Shown here one piece after another: positions 16,187 through 24,580 of a stretch of 64,000 nucleotides of DNA (positions are counted from its first letter, which is position 1; each line of letters opens with the position of its first letter). The notes below the pieces were generated by a model. The model ran no database searches. It worked only from the letters and a program-made list of their open reading frames with translations, and had not been told where the DNA came from. Location of the stretch: the NCBI GenBank assembly GCA_963677165.2, contig CAXXSX010000002.1, positions 1,054,001 through 1,118,000 of the forward strand, read 5' to 3'. Position numbers and translations under genes: made by a program. This DNA comes from JAFGXT01 sp963677165. GTDB taxonomy: Bacteria > Verrucomicrobiota > Lentisphaeria > Victivallales > SZUA-371.

Positions 16187-18175
16187 ATGAAGTGTGTTGT
16201 GTTTGCCTATCACAATATTGGTTGTGCGGGAATCAAATCACTTTTGAAAAACGGCTACGATATTAAAGCTGTTTTTACTCATCAAGATAGTCAAAATGAA
16301 AATATCTGGTTTGAATCAGTTGCCGAGCTGGCATCATCCAAAGGAATTCCGGTCTATGCTCCGGAAGATGTAAACCATCCGTTGTGGGTTGAAAAAATCA
16401 AAGCATACCAGCCGGATATCATGTTCTCATTTTATTACCGCAATATGCTCAAGCAGGATCTGCTCGACATCCCGGAAAAAGGCGCGTATAACTTGCACGG
16501 TTCACTGCTCCCGAAATATCGTGGAAGATGCCCGATCAACTGGGCTTTGGTCAACGGCGAAAAAACGACCGGTGTAACTCTGCATAAAATGACAGTACAC
16601 CCTGACGACGGTTCTATCGTCGGTCAGGAAGCGTTTGCAATCGAAGAATCCGACAACGCAAAAACCCTTTTTGACAAAGCTCAGCGTGCTGCTGAAGAAC
16701 TGCTCGACACTGCTCTTCCCGCTCTGGCTAACGGTACCGCAAAACTGACTTCTCAGGATAATTCAAAAGCCACTTATTACGGCGGACGCAAGCCTGCTGA
16801 CGGCGAAATCGACTGGACCAAATCCGCAACTCAAGTTAGAAATCTGGTCAGAGCAGTAACTCGTCCGTATCCGGGCGCATTCAGTTTCATGGGAGAACGT
16901 AAGGCTTTCTTCTGGGATGTAACTGAAGTTGAAGGTTCCGGCAAGCCGGGAATGATTCTCAGCAAGTCACCATTGACCATCGCCTGCGGAAGCGGCGCAA
17001 TCAAAGTCAATTTTGCCCAAATGGAAAGCGGCATTTACTGCGGCGGCGAACAGTTCGCGGTTGACTCACGTCTGGAAGCAAACATGAGTTTCAGCAGCGA
17101 TCCGAAGAAACTCGCTGAAGCCGGCAGAAAGAAAACCGTATTGATCCTCGGTATCAACGGTTTTATCGGAAGTACGCTGTCTGAAAGACTGTTGGCAAGC
17201 GGTAAATATATCGTTCATGGTATGGACCTGCGTTCCAATTATATTGATCACCTGATCGGTAAGGAAAATTTCCATTTCTTCGAAGGCGATATTTCTATTC
17301 ATTCCGAATGGATCGAATACCATGTAAGAAAATGCGATATCGTGCTCCCGCTGGTAGCGATCGCAACTCCGATCGAATATACCCGTAACCCGCTGCGCGT
17401 GTTTGAGCTCGACTTCGAAGAAAACCTGCGCATCGTTCGTTACTGCGTGAAATACAATAAACGCATCATCTTCCCGTCAACTTCTGAAGTTTACGGAATG
17501 TGCGATGAAGAAAGCTTTGACGAAGACAACTCCAAGCTCGTTCTTGGTCCGATCAACAAACAGCGCTGGATCTATTCCTGCTGCAAACAGTTGCTTGACC
17601 GTGTTATCTGGGCATACGGAGCCAAAGGTCAGCTGGCATTTACGCTGTTCCGCCCATTCAACTGGGTTGGTCCGCGTCTTGACAGCCTTAATTCAGCTCG
17701 TATCGGTAGCTCCAGAGCGATTACCCAGTTGATTCTTAACCTGGTACAGGGAACTCCGATTCAGCTGATCGACGGTGGACTCCAGAAACGTTGTTTTACC
17801 GATGTTTCCGAAGGTATCGAATGCCTGTTCCGAATCATCGAAAACAAAAACGGATCCTGCGACAGTCAGGTTATCAATATCGGTAATCCGAAGAATGAAG
17901 CCAGTATCAAAGAACTGGCGGAAATGCTTGTTGATAAATTCGAAAAACATCCGCAGCGCGATAAATTCCCACCATTTGCCGGATATATCGAAATCGAAAG
18001 CGGATCGTACTACGGCAAGGGCTATCAGGACGTTCAGCATCGCCGCCCGAGCATTAAAAATGCTCAGCGCCTGGTGGGCTGGACCCCGATTATGGATACA
18101 GAGGAATCTGTTGAAAGAACCCTTAACTTCTTTATTGAAGAAGCAATTAAATCAGGCGAGTTCTGTAACGACTGA
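16187..18175 (+). CDS. arnA: Bifunctional UDP-glucuronate decarboxylase / UDP-Ara4N formyltransferase
   Basis: This 662-residue protein matches ArnA in length and domain order. Residues 1-300 are a methionyl-tRNA-formyltransferase-like domain with NLHGSLLPKYRG (Asn and His of the active site) and HPDDGSIV (catalytic Asp). Residues 315-660 are an SDR dehydrogenase with NAD motif GINGFIGS, active-site TSEVYG and YSCCK. The dehydrogenase half oxidatively decarboxylates UDP-glucuronate; the other half N-formylates UDP-4-amino-4-deoxy-L-arabinose, in the lipid A modification pathway. SD CGGAGGA. A hairpin with a T tract follows it before arnT, so downstream expression may be reduced. Confidence 0.95.
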   Translation: MKCVVFAYHNIGCAGIKSLLKNGYDIKAVFTHQDSQNENIWFESVAELASSKGIPVYAPEDVNHPLWVEKIKAYQPDIMFSFYYRNMLKQDLLDIPEKGAYNLHGSLLPKYRGRCPINWALVNGEKTTGVTLHKMTVHPDDGSIVGQEAFAIEESDNAKTLFDKAQRAAEELLDTALPALANGTAKLTSQDNSKATYYGGRKPADGEIDWTKSATQVRNLVRAVTRPYPGAFSFMGERKAFFWDVTEVEGSGKPGMILSKSPLTIACGSGAIKVNFAQMESGIYCGGEQFAVDSRLEANMSFSSDPKKLAEAGRKKTVLILGINGFIGSTLSERLLASGKYIVHGMDLRSNYIDHLIGKENFHFFEGDISIHSEWIEYHVRKCDIVLPLVAIATPIEYTRNPLRVFELDFEENLRIVRYCVKYNKRIIFPSTSEVYGMCDEESFDEDNSKLVLGPINKQRWIYSCCKQLLDRVIWAYGAKGQLAFTLFRPFNWVGPRLDSLNSARIGSSRAITQLILNLVQGTPIQLIDGGLQKRCFTDVSEGIECLFRIIENKNGSCDSQVINIGNPKNEASIKELAEMLVDKFEKHPQRDKFPPFAGYIEIESGSYYGKGYQDVQHRRPSIKNAQRLVGWTPIMDTEESVERTLNFFIEEAIKSGEFCND

Positions 18176-18217
18176 TATATCAGTGGCGTCCGGTTATAAT
18201 CCTGACGTCTGAAAAAG

Positions 18218-18250
18218 AGAGGCGATGATAACTCATTGCCTCTTTTTTTT
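18218..18250 (+). terminator. Terminator or attenuator between arnA and arnT
   Basis: An 11-bp stem with one G-U pair (18218-18228 with 18233-18243, loop TAAC) is followed by eight T. It lies only 30 bases before the arnT start, so it may partly terminate the arnA transcript. Confidence 0.85.
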
Positions 18251-18280
18251 CAAAGTAAAACAGTCAGGGGGTATAAATAA

Positions 18281-20017
18281 ATGCAGAATATTATTACATA
18301 TGATAACGGAAATTTTGTTTTAGATGACAACAGTTGTTTCAAACGATATTTTATCATTCTGGTTTTCTTTTCGCATTTACTGTTGGCGTCCGGATTGGGC
18401 CTGCAGGATCTAACCGGCTCCGATGAACCGCGAGTGGCTGGAATCGGTGCCCAAATGGCATTTACCGGCAATTATGTTGTCCCCAAACTCAACAACCAGA
18501 ACTTTCTGGAAAAACCTCCGCTGTTTTTCTGGGCCGAAGCGTTGTCTTTCAAAATGCTGGGTTATACCAATTTTGCCGCCCGTTATCCCAGTGCGGTTGC
18601 CGCCACTCTCGGTGTTGTTTTTCTATATCTGCTGCTGAATGCAATGGGATTCACTCCGTTTACAGCTTTCATCTCCGGCTTACTGCTGTCAATATCGTCA
18701 CAATGGTGGTCTACCGGACGAACGTGTATTACCGACATGCTTCTGGCCACGATGATTACCGGCACAATCTATTTTTTTTATATGACAGCAAAAAACGATC
18801 GTTTTACGAAGAAACTGCCATGGTTTCTCGGTTTCATCATAACTGCAGCCGGAGCGGTCCTGTCAAAAGGACTTGTCGGACTGGCAATACCAGGAGTCGC
18901 CCTCGGCGGCTGGTTGTTTTTCAACAATATTATAAATCGCAAAATTACCTGGACCAACTGGATTCTCCTTGCTTTTGGATCGCTTCTCGCGTTTGTTCCG
19001 GCAGGCATCTGGGTTTGGCTACTGTGTAAGGAAATCGGCTGGGAAAACGGTGGCAGAATCGTAGTTATCGTGAATAACTTCGGACGCTTTACCGGAAGCC
19101 ATGCCGAACATATTGAACCGTTTTACTACTATCTTTCAAAATATCCTGAGTTTATGCAGCCAATAACCTTTATCATACCGTTTGCGATCTGGTATCATAT
19201 CTGGAACCTTAAGAAAAACAAATCCGATCAAAGTTTGTTTTTACTCTGCTGTTCACTGATTCCCTATTTGCTTTTAACAATCTCCTCAGCAAAACGCCGG
19301 GTTTATCTGCTCCCGCTCAATCCTGAATTCGCCGCGTTGTCTGGAATACTAATCGCGGGATTGCTGGAAAGAACAATCAAACTGCCAGCTTTGAATTCAT
19401 ATGAAAAACTGAAGGCTGAAATTCCGCCGAAGCTTTTAGAAAAGATTACTGTTAGTAATATTGTCTGGTTTCTAGGCGCAGCATTTGGACCGGCTGCATT
19501 CATCATCGGCATTATTGTTGCTTTGGCATGCGTCAGACTTAAGCTGGAAGCCAGTTCTATTGTCATGCTGTCCGGAGCAATCTGGATTATCGCGGTAACT
19601 CTGCATTTAAATTTCTCCCGGAAAAAATATGGTGCGTTCTGCAGTTTAATTTTTCTCGAAATACTAGTAATTTTTACCTCGATATCCTTAATCAAAGCAT
19701 ATGTGCTGAACCGAAGCCAGTCATTCCATCCGCTGTTTATCGAGGCTAAGAATCTGGAGCGCCAGGGACATCCAATTATATTTCACAGGCCTTGGGACAG
19801 AGTCAAAGGATTCGGGCTGTTTTATATGCGGGAACAACTCCAGACAACTTATACACCGGATCAGCTAAAAAAGCTGGTTCAGAAATACCCTGAAATGGTT
19901 GTCCTGGTCTGTAAAAATGATAAGCCTGCCGAATTTAAAATCATAAAAGAATTTAAAATAAAAAAAGATTATTTTGTTCTGGCTGAATCAGCCAGAAAAC
20001 CGAGGACCAATGAATAA
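18281..20017 (+). CDS. arnT: ArnT-like lipid A aminoarabinose transferase (GT83)
   Basis: This 578-residue multi-span inner-membrane glycosyltransferase of the PMT/ArnT family transfers L-Ara4N from undecaprenyl phosphate to lipid A at the periplasmic face. TM1 (about 23-40) is followed by the key acidic motif GSDEPRVAG and by LEKPPLFFW, both characteristic of this family. About a dozen hydrophobic segments follow, then a soluble C-terminal domain (about 480-578). It has an N-terminal tail of about 20 residues before TM1. SD AGGGGG. The last 8 bases overlap arnD, which supports co-translation. Identification as ArnT rather than another GT83 rests largely on the neighbours. Confidence 0.87.
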   Translation: MQNIITYDNGNFVLDDNSCFKRYFIILVFFSHLLLASGLGLQDLTGSDEPRVAGIGAQMAFTGNYVVPKLNNQNFLEKPPLFFWAEALSFKMLGYTNFAARYPSAVAATLGVVFLYLLLNAMGFTPFTAFISGLLLSISSQWWSTGRTCITDMLLATMITGTIYFFYMTAKNDRFTKKLPWFLGFIITAAGAVLSKGLVGLAIPGVALGGWLFFNNIINRKITWTNWILLAFGSLLAFVPAGIWVWLLCKEIGWENGGRIVVIVNNFGRFTGSHAEHIEPFYYYLSKYPEFMQPITFIIPFAIWYHIWNLKKNKSDQSLFLLCCSLIPYLLLTISSAKRRVYLLPLNPEFAALSGILIAGLLERTIKLPALNSYEKLKAEIPPKLLEKITVSNIVWFLGAAFGPAAFIIGIIVALACVRLKLEASSIVMLSGAIWIIAVTLHLNFSRKKYGAFCSLIFLEILVIFTSISLIKAYVLNRSQSFHPLFIEAKNLERQGHPIIFHRPWDRVKGFGLFYMREQLQTTYTPDQLKKLVQKYPEMVVLVCKNDKPAEFKIIKEFKIKKDYFVLAESARKPRTNE

Positions 20018-20903
20018 GAAAATTGCACTGCGTATTGATGTCGATACTTTCCGGGGCACCCGTCACGGGGTACCGGTTTTACTGGAACTGTTCGCCCGTC
20101 ACAATATCAAAGGAACTTTTTATTTTTCAGTCGGCCCTGACAATATGGGCCGCCACCTCTGGCGACTCCTGAAGCCGGCATTCCTCTGGAAAATGCTCCG
20201 CACCAATGCCGCCAGCCTGTACGGTCCCGAAATCATCCTTATGGGAACTTGCTGGCCCGGTCCCGCAATCGGTAAGCGCAATGCCAACGTGATCAAAGAA
20301 GCCGCTGCCGCCGGACACGAAATGGGACTCCATACCTGGGACCATCATCAGTGGCAGTCAAAAATCGATAAGATGAACCCCACCCAGCTTTATCAGGCCA
20401 TCAAAAAAGGCGTGGATATGCTTGGAGAGATTCTTGGCGAAGCTCCAACAACCTCTGCGGTTCCCGGCTGGAAATGTACCGATCAGGTATTGCTGGAAAA
20501 AGCCAAATTTCCATTCAATTACAACAGCGACAATCGCGGCAAAAGTATTTTTATGCCGGAGGTCAACGGACAGCGTCTGGCACAGCCGCAGGTTCCGGTC
20601 ACCATGCCGACCTACGATGAAGCACTCGGACGCGACGGCGTAACGAATGACAATTACAACGACCATATGCTGAAACTCCTCAAGGAAGACGAGCTGAACG
20701 TACTGACCATTCATGCCGAAGCCGAAGGCAATGTCTGCAAAGAAATGTTCGACGAATACGTCCGCAAGGCCAAAGACATGGGCTATGAGTTCATTATGCT
20801 CAAGGACGCGCTGCCTTCTGATTTCTCAACTATTCCGACCGGAAAGATCGCCAACCTCGACTTCCCCGGACGCGAGGGCTGGATCACCTGCCAGGCAAAA
20901 TAA
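20010..20903 (+). CDS. arnD: 4-deoxy-4-formamido-L-arabinose-phosphoundecaprenol deformylase
   Basis: The protein has 297 residues from the ATG at 20010 (SD GAGGA at 20002-20006). It is a polysaccharide-deacetylase-fold enzyme that removes the formyl group added by ArnA. It has LRIDVDTFRGTRHGVP (metal-binding Asp pair), the ArnD-specific FFSVGPDNMGRHLWRL-type block, LHTWDHHQW (metal His residues) and TIHAEAEG near the end. The match to enterobacterial ArnD runs over the whole length. Genes arnB, arnC and arnE/F, needed for the full pathway, are not in this window. Confidence 0.94.
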   Translation: MNKKIALRIDVDTFRGTRHGVPVLLELFARHNIKGTFYFSVGPDNMGRHLWRLLKPAFLWKMLRTNAASLYGPEIILMGTCWPGPAIGKRNANVIKEAAAAGHEMGLHTWDHHQWQSKIDKMNPTQLYQAIKKGVDMLGEILGEAPTTSAVPGWKCTDQVLLEKAKFPFNYNSDNRGKSIFMPEVNGQRLAQPQVPVTMPTYDEALGRDGVTNDNYNDHMLKLLKEDELNVLTIHAEAEGNVCKEMFDEYVRKAKDMGYEFIMLKDALPSDFSTIPTGKIANLDFPGREGWITCQAK

Positions 20904-20934
20904 AAACCATCATTATATCAAGGGTGGAAGATAA

Positions 20935-21687
20935 ATGTTTGGAATGTCAAATAAAACACTTTTTATCAGAAAAATTTGTTTTATCATAGGATCATTTATT
21001 TTTTCTATAGTTCTCATTGCCCTATCCATCAGTGATATCCTTGAACTTGCAGATAAGTTAACTGCCCATGCCGTTTCAATTGGAAAAAAAGAAACAGGTC
21101 AGGCTGCTCATAATGCATGGCTGATGTGTAAACTTTATCATGGCAGTATTCCGACTCCAGCAAAGACACCTAAAGTCAATCCTGCTCTAAGACAAGCGAT
21201 CAGCAGCATCTCTGTCGGAAAGACTGGCTATGTCGCAGTTATCGGCGCTGATGGAGATGAGGACTCCAAATCAAGCAATTTAGGTAAATACATTATCTGT
21301 CTGAAAGGACAATGTGACGGAATAAATGTTCTGGAGACAAAAGATCCCAAGGGTCGGAAAATCATCAGAGAAATGATAAAACAAGCCAAATCAAGCGGAA
21401 ACGGCAAAGTCACTTCTTATGAATATATGTGGAAAAACCCTAGTGAAAAATATGCTAGAAATAAAATATGTTCCATCGTTTACTTTAAACCTTTCGGATG
21501 GTTAATTATTGCCAGTACCTATGAAGACGATTTTATAGAAGAAGTAAGTCCTATTGCATCAAATATTTTAATGATCTTTTATTTTATTGTTTCTGCTGTT
21601 ATAGTGCTTTTATGGTGTATCTATACGATTATCTTCAAACTCGCTCCATTAATAGAGCGATTAAGGCAAGACTCCCATAAGGATTGA
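20935..21687 (+). CDS. Stand-alone Cache-domain membrane protein, no output domain
   Basis: This 250-residue protein has TM1 at about 10-32, an extracytoplasmic Cache-type domain (about 35-205) and TM2 at about 212-235, then a short tail. The Cache part is clearly related to the membrane-proximal sensor half of the chemotaxis receptors at 29672 and 39242: VGKTGYV.VIGADGDEDS, GKYII, VIYFKPFGWLI-like SIVYFKPFGWLII and YEDDF are shared. There is no HAMP, methyl-accepting or kinase domain. It could be a trimmed receptor remnant or a ligand-binding subunit. It lies 31 bases after arnD with SD GGTGG. The stop codon at 21687 is followed at once by a glycosyltransferase fragment. Confidence 0.8.
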   Translation: MFGMSNKTLFIRKICFIIGSFIFSIVLIALSISDILELADKLTAHAVSIGKKETGQAAHNAWLMCKLYHGSIPTPAKTPKVNPALRQAISSISVGKTGYVAVIGADGDEDSKSSNLGKYIICLKGQCDGINVLETKDPKGRKIIREMIKQAKSSGNGKVTSYEYMWKNPSEKYARNKICSIVYFKPFGWLIIASTYEDDFIEEVSPIASNILMIFYFIVSAVIVLLWCIYTIIFKLAPLIERLRQDSHKD

Positions 21688-21688
21688 G

Positions 21689-21893
21689 TTACCGGTGCCG
21701 GGAGTTGGCGCGGCGGCGACGCCGCAGCCAGGGAAAGAGTCCCAGTAACAGAAAAGTTTTAAGCATTCCGATACTGCCGTATGCCTGAATTTTGCGTGCG
21801 GAAGTAATAACCGGAGCGGTCAGAACGAAAAAACGCAGTCCGTTTTCTGCCGTAACGGCGTAGCGATTTTGACTTCTCCAGTTCCTCTATTTC
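21689..21893 (-). pseudogene. Frameshifted 3' fragment of a glycosyltransferase 2 gene
   Basis: Read on the minus strand, this stretch encodes EELEKSKSLRRYGRK and, after a one-base frameshift, TSARKIQAYGSIGMLKTF, LLLGLFPWLRR and a stop. It aligns with the last 65 or so residues of the intact glycosyltransferase at 26488-27222 (SARKIKVYGTIGMLKTF, LLLGLFPRLRRY). The first two thirds of the gene, including the catalytic part, are absent. It is a decayed partial duplicate. Confidence 0.82.
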
Positions 21894-21945
21894 CATATTG
21901 ATCTCATCAAAGTAATTGAAAAAAACTTATTTTTTCTCTCGCTTA

Positions 21946-21973
21946 TTGACAATGCCTGAAAACAAGCTATAAT
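21946..21973 (+). promoter_or_regulatory. Consensus promoter of the IclR operon
   Basis: TTGACA (21946-21951), a 16-base spacer and TATAAT (21968-21973) are perfect sigma-70 consensus boxes, 47 bases before the IclR start codon. Confidence 0.87.
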
Positions 21974-22020
21974 TACATATAAAGAAATAAAAACAATATT
22001 TAATTTCAATATGTGGAATT

Positions 22021-22758
22021 ATGAACAAATCAATGTTAAAAACGCTGGATGTACTGGAATATGTCCTGGATCATGGAGATGAGCCGGTAACTCCTTCCGA
22101 TATCAGCAACACGACCGGGTTAAATGCGCCGACCTGCATTAGGTTGCTGGACGGTCTGCTTGCCCGTGGATATGTAATCAAAAAATCCCGGCGGGAAGGT
22201 TATATTCCCGGTCCCGCAGTTTTCTCCCTGGGAGGAATGAACAGTTTTTACGGGCAGATGGCACAATTCACCCATTCGGTGCTCCGCAAAGCTTCCGAGC
22301 AGATCGGACGCAGGGTTTTGATCTGCACAGCTGCCGCCGGACATAAATTCATCATGGATCAGTATGACGTAACCGGGAAAGCGTTGCTCCAAAGCGTTCA
22401 GAATGATTTTTATATGACAACCAGCGGCAGGTTGCTGTTGGCATATTTCAGCGATACTGAACTGTCGAACTATATAAAGTCAAACGGCTGGCCGGAAGAC
22501 GACTGGGATAAAATAAATACATTGGAGGCCCTTCAGAAAAAACTGGTGGAAATCCGCGAATCTGATCACTATTGCTATATTGATGTGAATCGTAATATAT
22601 GTTTGAGTGTTCCTCTTACACTACCGAAATGTCCATGTTTTGTAATAAGCTCGTATGTCCTCTCGGAAGACGAAGTGTCCTCATGCCTGGAAATTCTGAA
22701 AAATGCTGCAAGAGAAATATTTGAGCTTTTTTATCCGCCGAACAATGCAGCCATTTAA
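22021..22758 (+). CDS. IclR family transcriptional regulator
   Basis: This 245-residue regulator has an N-terminal winged helix (LKTLDVLEYVLDHGDEPVTPSDISNTTGLNAPTCIRLLDGLLARGYV) followed by the IclR ligand-binding domain (about 80-240), including MTTSGRLLLAYFS and ICLSVPL. It leads an operon with a SIS-domain sugar-phosphate protein and a GH20-type hexosaminidase, so an amino-sugar effector is plausible. The SD is modest (GTGGA). Confidence 0.92.
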   Translation: MNKSMLKTLDVLEYVLDHGDEPVTPSDISNTTGLNAPTCIRLLDGLLARGYVIKKSRREGYIPGPAVFSLGGMNSFYGQMAQFTHSVLRKASEQIGRRVLICTAAAGHKFIMDQYDVTGKALLQSVQNDFYMTTSGRLLLAYFSDTELSNYIKSNGWPEDDWDKINTLEALQKKLVEIRESDHYCYIDVNRNICLSVPLTLPKCPCFVISSYVLSEDEVSSCLEILKNAAREIFELFYPPNNAAI

Positions 22759-22847
22759 ATACGAATTTATCAAAATTATACATTAATTATATTTAAACAT
22801 ATCAAGTTTTTAACCGTATTAGCAAAAAAAATAAGGATGTTTTAGAG

Positions 22848-24524
22848 ATGTCAACTTCTGTTCCATCAAAAAGTTCACGTGAGGATTCAGAAAGATTCAT
22901 CAGGGAAGACACACAATTTCATCTTGGATTTCTTCCTACAGAACAATCTAATCCGCTATCTCGAAATGTCGATCAGGATTTTGCCCGGGATTCCGGAAAC
23001 GGCGTAAGGACACTTCAGAAGGTGGATCGAAATGTATTGGCCATGGCTAAGAAGGTACTGAACTCCCCGGAATACCGAAATTTTTGCAGAGCAGGACAAA
23101 GAACCATAAAAAATGGCGGAAGAATCATATTTTCGGGCTGCGGCGCGACCGGACGGCTGTCAATTCTGCTGGAAAGCATGTGGAAAAAATTCTGTCATGA
23201 AAATCAGGAGTATCTTGAGTATGCCGATCGCGTAGAAAGTATTATGACCGGCGGAGATTACGCCCTGATAAAATCGGTTGAGTTTTTTGAGGATTTCCAT
23301 GTGTTCGGACAACGCCAGGCGACCGATGCCAATATAGGTGATAAAGATATGCTGGTAGCGATAACCGAGGGCGGAGAAACGTCTTCGGTGCTTGGAACCG
23401 TAGCGGAAGCCGGAGAACGCGGGGCGGACGTATTCCTGCTCTTCAACAATCCGGCCGATTTGCTCTCCGAGCGCCTGGAACGCTCCCGTGAAGCCATTGA
23501 AAGCCCGTTCGTTACCGTACTTGATCTGTGCTGCGGCCCTATGGCAATCGCGGGATCGACGCGGATGCAGGCCACAACCTCGGAGCAACTGATTGCCGGC
23601 AGTATGCTGGAACATGTCATTCATGACCTGACGAACATACCTCAAATAGATTACGCGAAAGAGTTTCAATGCCTGCTGGAAGCTCTTGAAACCGAACAAA
23701 ACATCCGGGCTCTGGCCGATTACATCGAATTCGAGGAACAGGTGTATTGCGAAAAAGGGCTGGTAACTTATATGGCCGATAACTGCATGCTTGACTTATT
23801 TACGGATACGACAGAACGCTCTCCCACTTTTAAACTGCCGCCTTTCCGTAAGAAGAGCGATAGAATTTCTCCTCAGTCCTGGGCATTTGTCAAAAATCCC
23901 ATATTTTCCTCAATGGAGGCCTGGAAGAACATCCTGCATCGTCCGTTCCGATGCCTTGACTGGAAATATGACGACTATCGTACAATGGGGACCGAAGAGC
24001 TGGTAAAAGACTTTCTTCCGGCAATTAATGAGGATGAAATCCTGAAATTTGAGATCGGCAATGAAAATATCTCCGAACGTCGTCTCTCCGGAAACGATGC
24101 CGTAGTACTGTTTGATGTGCATAACAGCGAAGCGGTGCTGAATGCTTACAGGCAATGCACTGCCGGTTTCAAGTACCATAAAATTCTGTCGGTCGGAAAC
24201 GATCCGGCAGGAGATTTCTGTATAAGGCTGCCGGAAACCGGCGGCGCCCTGGCCGTCATGGAACATATGGCGGTTAAACTCGTGATCAATACGATTTCGA
24301 CCGGAACCATGATCCGTATGGGACGGATCACCGGAAACTGGATGAGCTGGGTGGAATGCACCAACAAAAAACTGGTGGACCGCGGAATCCGGCTGGTGTC
24401 GGAAGTCGGAAAAATTGATTACCGGACTGCCGGGGAGAAACTATTTTATGCCATTGAAATACTAAACGAAAAAAACGAGAAAAACATTTCCCCGGTTCAG
24501 TATGCGTTGGAACATTTGCTCTGA
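22848..24524 (+). CDS. MurQ/GKRP-like SIS-domain sugar-phosphate protein
   Basis: This 558-residue cytoplasmic protein begins with LPTEQSNPLSRNVD, the N-terminal signature shared by MurNAc-6-phosphate etherase (MurQ) and glucokinase regulatory protein (GKRP). A first SIS domain follows (about 75-280: RIIFSGCGATGRLSILL, AITEGGETSSVLG, GPMAIAGSTRMQATTSEQL). A second half (about 300-558) again resembles a SIS domain. The length is nearly twice MurQ (about 300) and close to GKRP, so a regulatory or isomerase/etherase role on amino-sugar phosphates is possible. The neighbouring hexosaminidase supports amino-sugar use. The exact reaction is undecided. Confidence 0.8.
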   Translation: MSTSVPSKSSREDSERFIREDTQFHLGFLPTEQSNPLSRNVDQDFARDSGNGVRTLQKVDRNVLAMAKKVLNSPEYRNFCRAGQRTIKNGGRIIFSGCGATGRLSILLESMWKKFCHENQEYLEYADRVESIMTGGDYALIKSVEFFEDFHVFGQRQATDANIGDKDMLVAITEGGETSSVLGTVAEAGERGADVFLLFNNPADLLSERLERSREAIESPFVTVLDLCCGPMAIAGSTRMQATTSEQLIAGSMLEHVIHDLTNIPQIDYAKEFQCLLEALETEQNIRALADYIEFEEQVYCEKGLVTYMADNCMLDLFTDTTERSPTFKLPPFRKKSDRISPQSWAFVKNPIFSSMEAWKNILHRPFRCLDWKYDDYRTMGTEELVKDFLPAINEDEILKFEIGNENISERRLSGNDAVVLFDVHNSEAVLNAYRQCTAGFKYHKILSVGNDPAGDFCIRLPETGGALAVMEHMAVKLVINTISTGTMIRMGRITGNWMSWVECTNKKLVDRGIRLVSEVGKIDYRTAGEKLFYAIEILNEKNEKNISPVQYALEHLL

Positions 24525-24580
24525 CATATACTGTAAAAAGCCATTCATATTTTACATAAACAACTTAGGAAAAACAATAT

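Noticed and set aside
22848..24524. Assignment as MurQ
   Set aside because: The N-terminal motif fits, but the protein is almost twice MurQ length with a second SIS-like half, so only a broader MurQ/GKRP-like name is justified.
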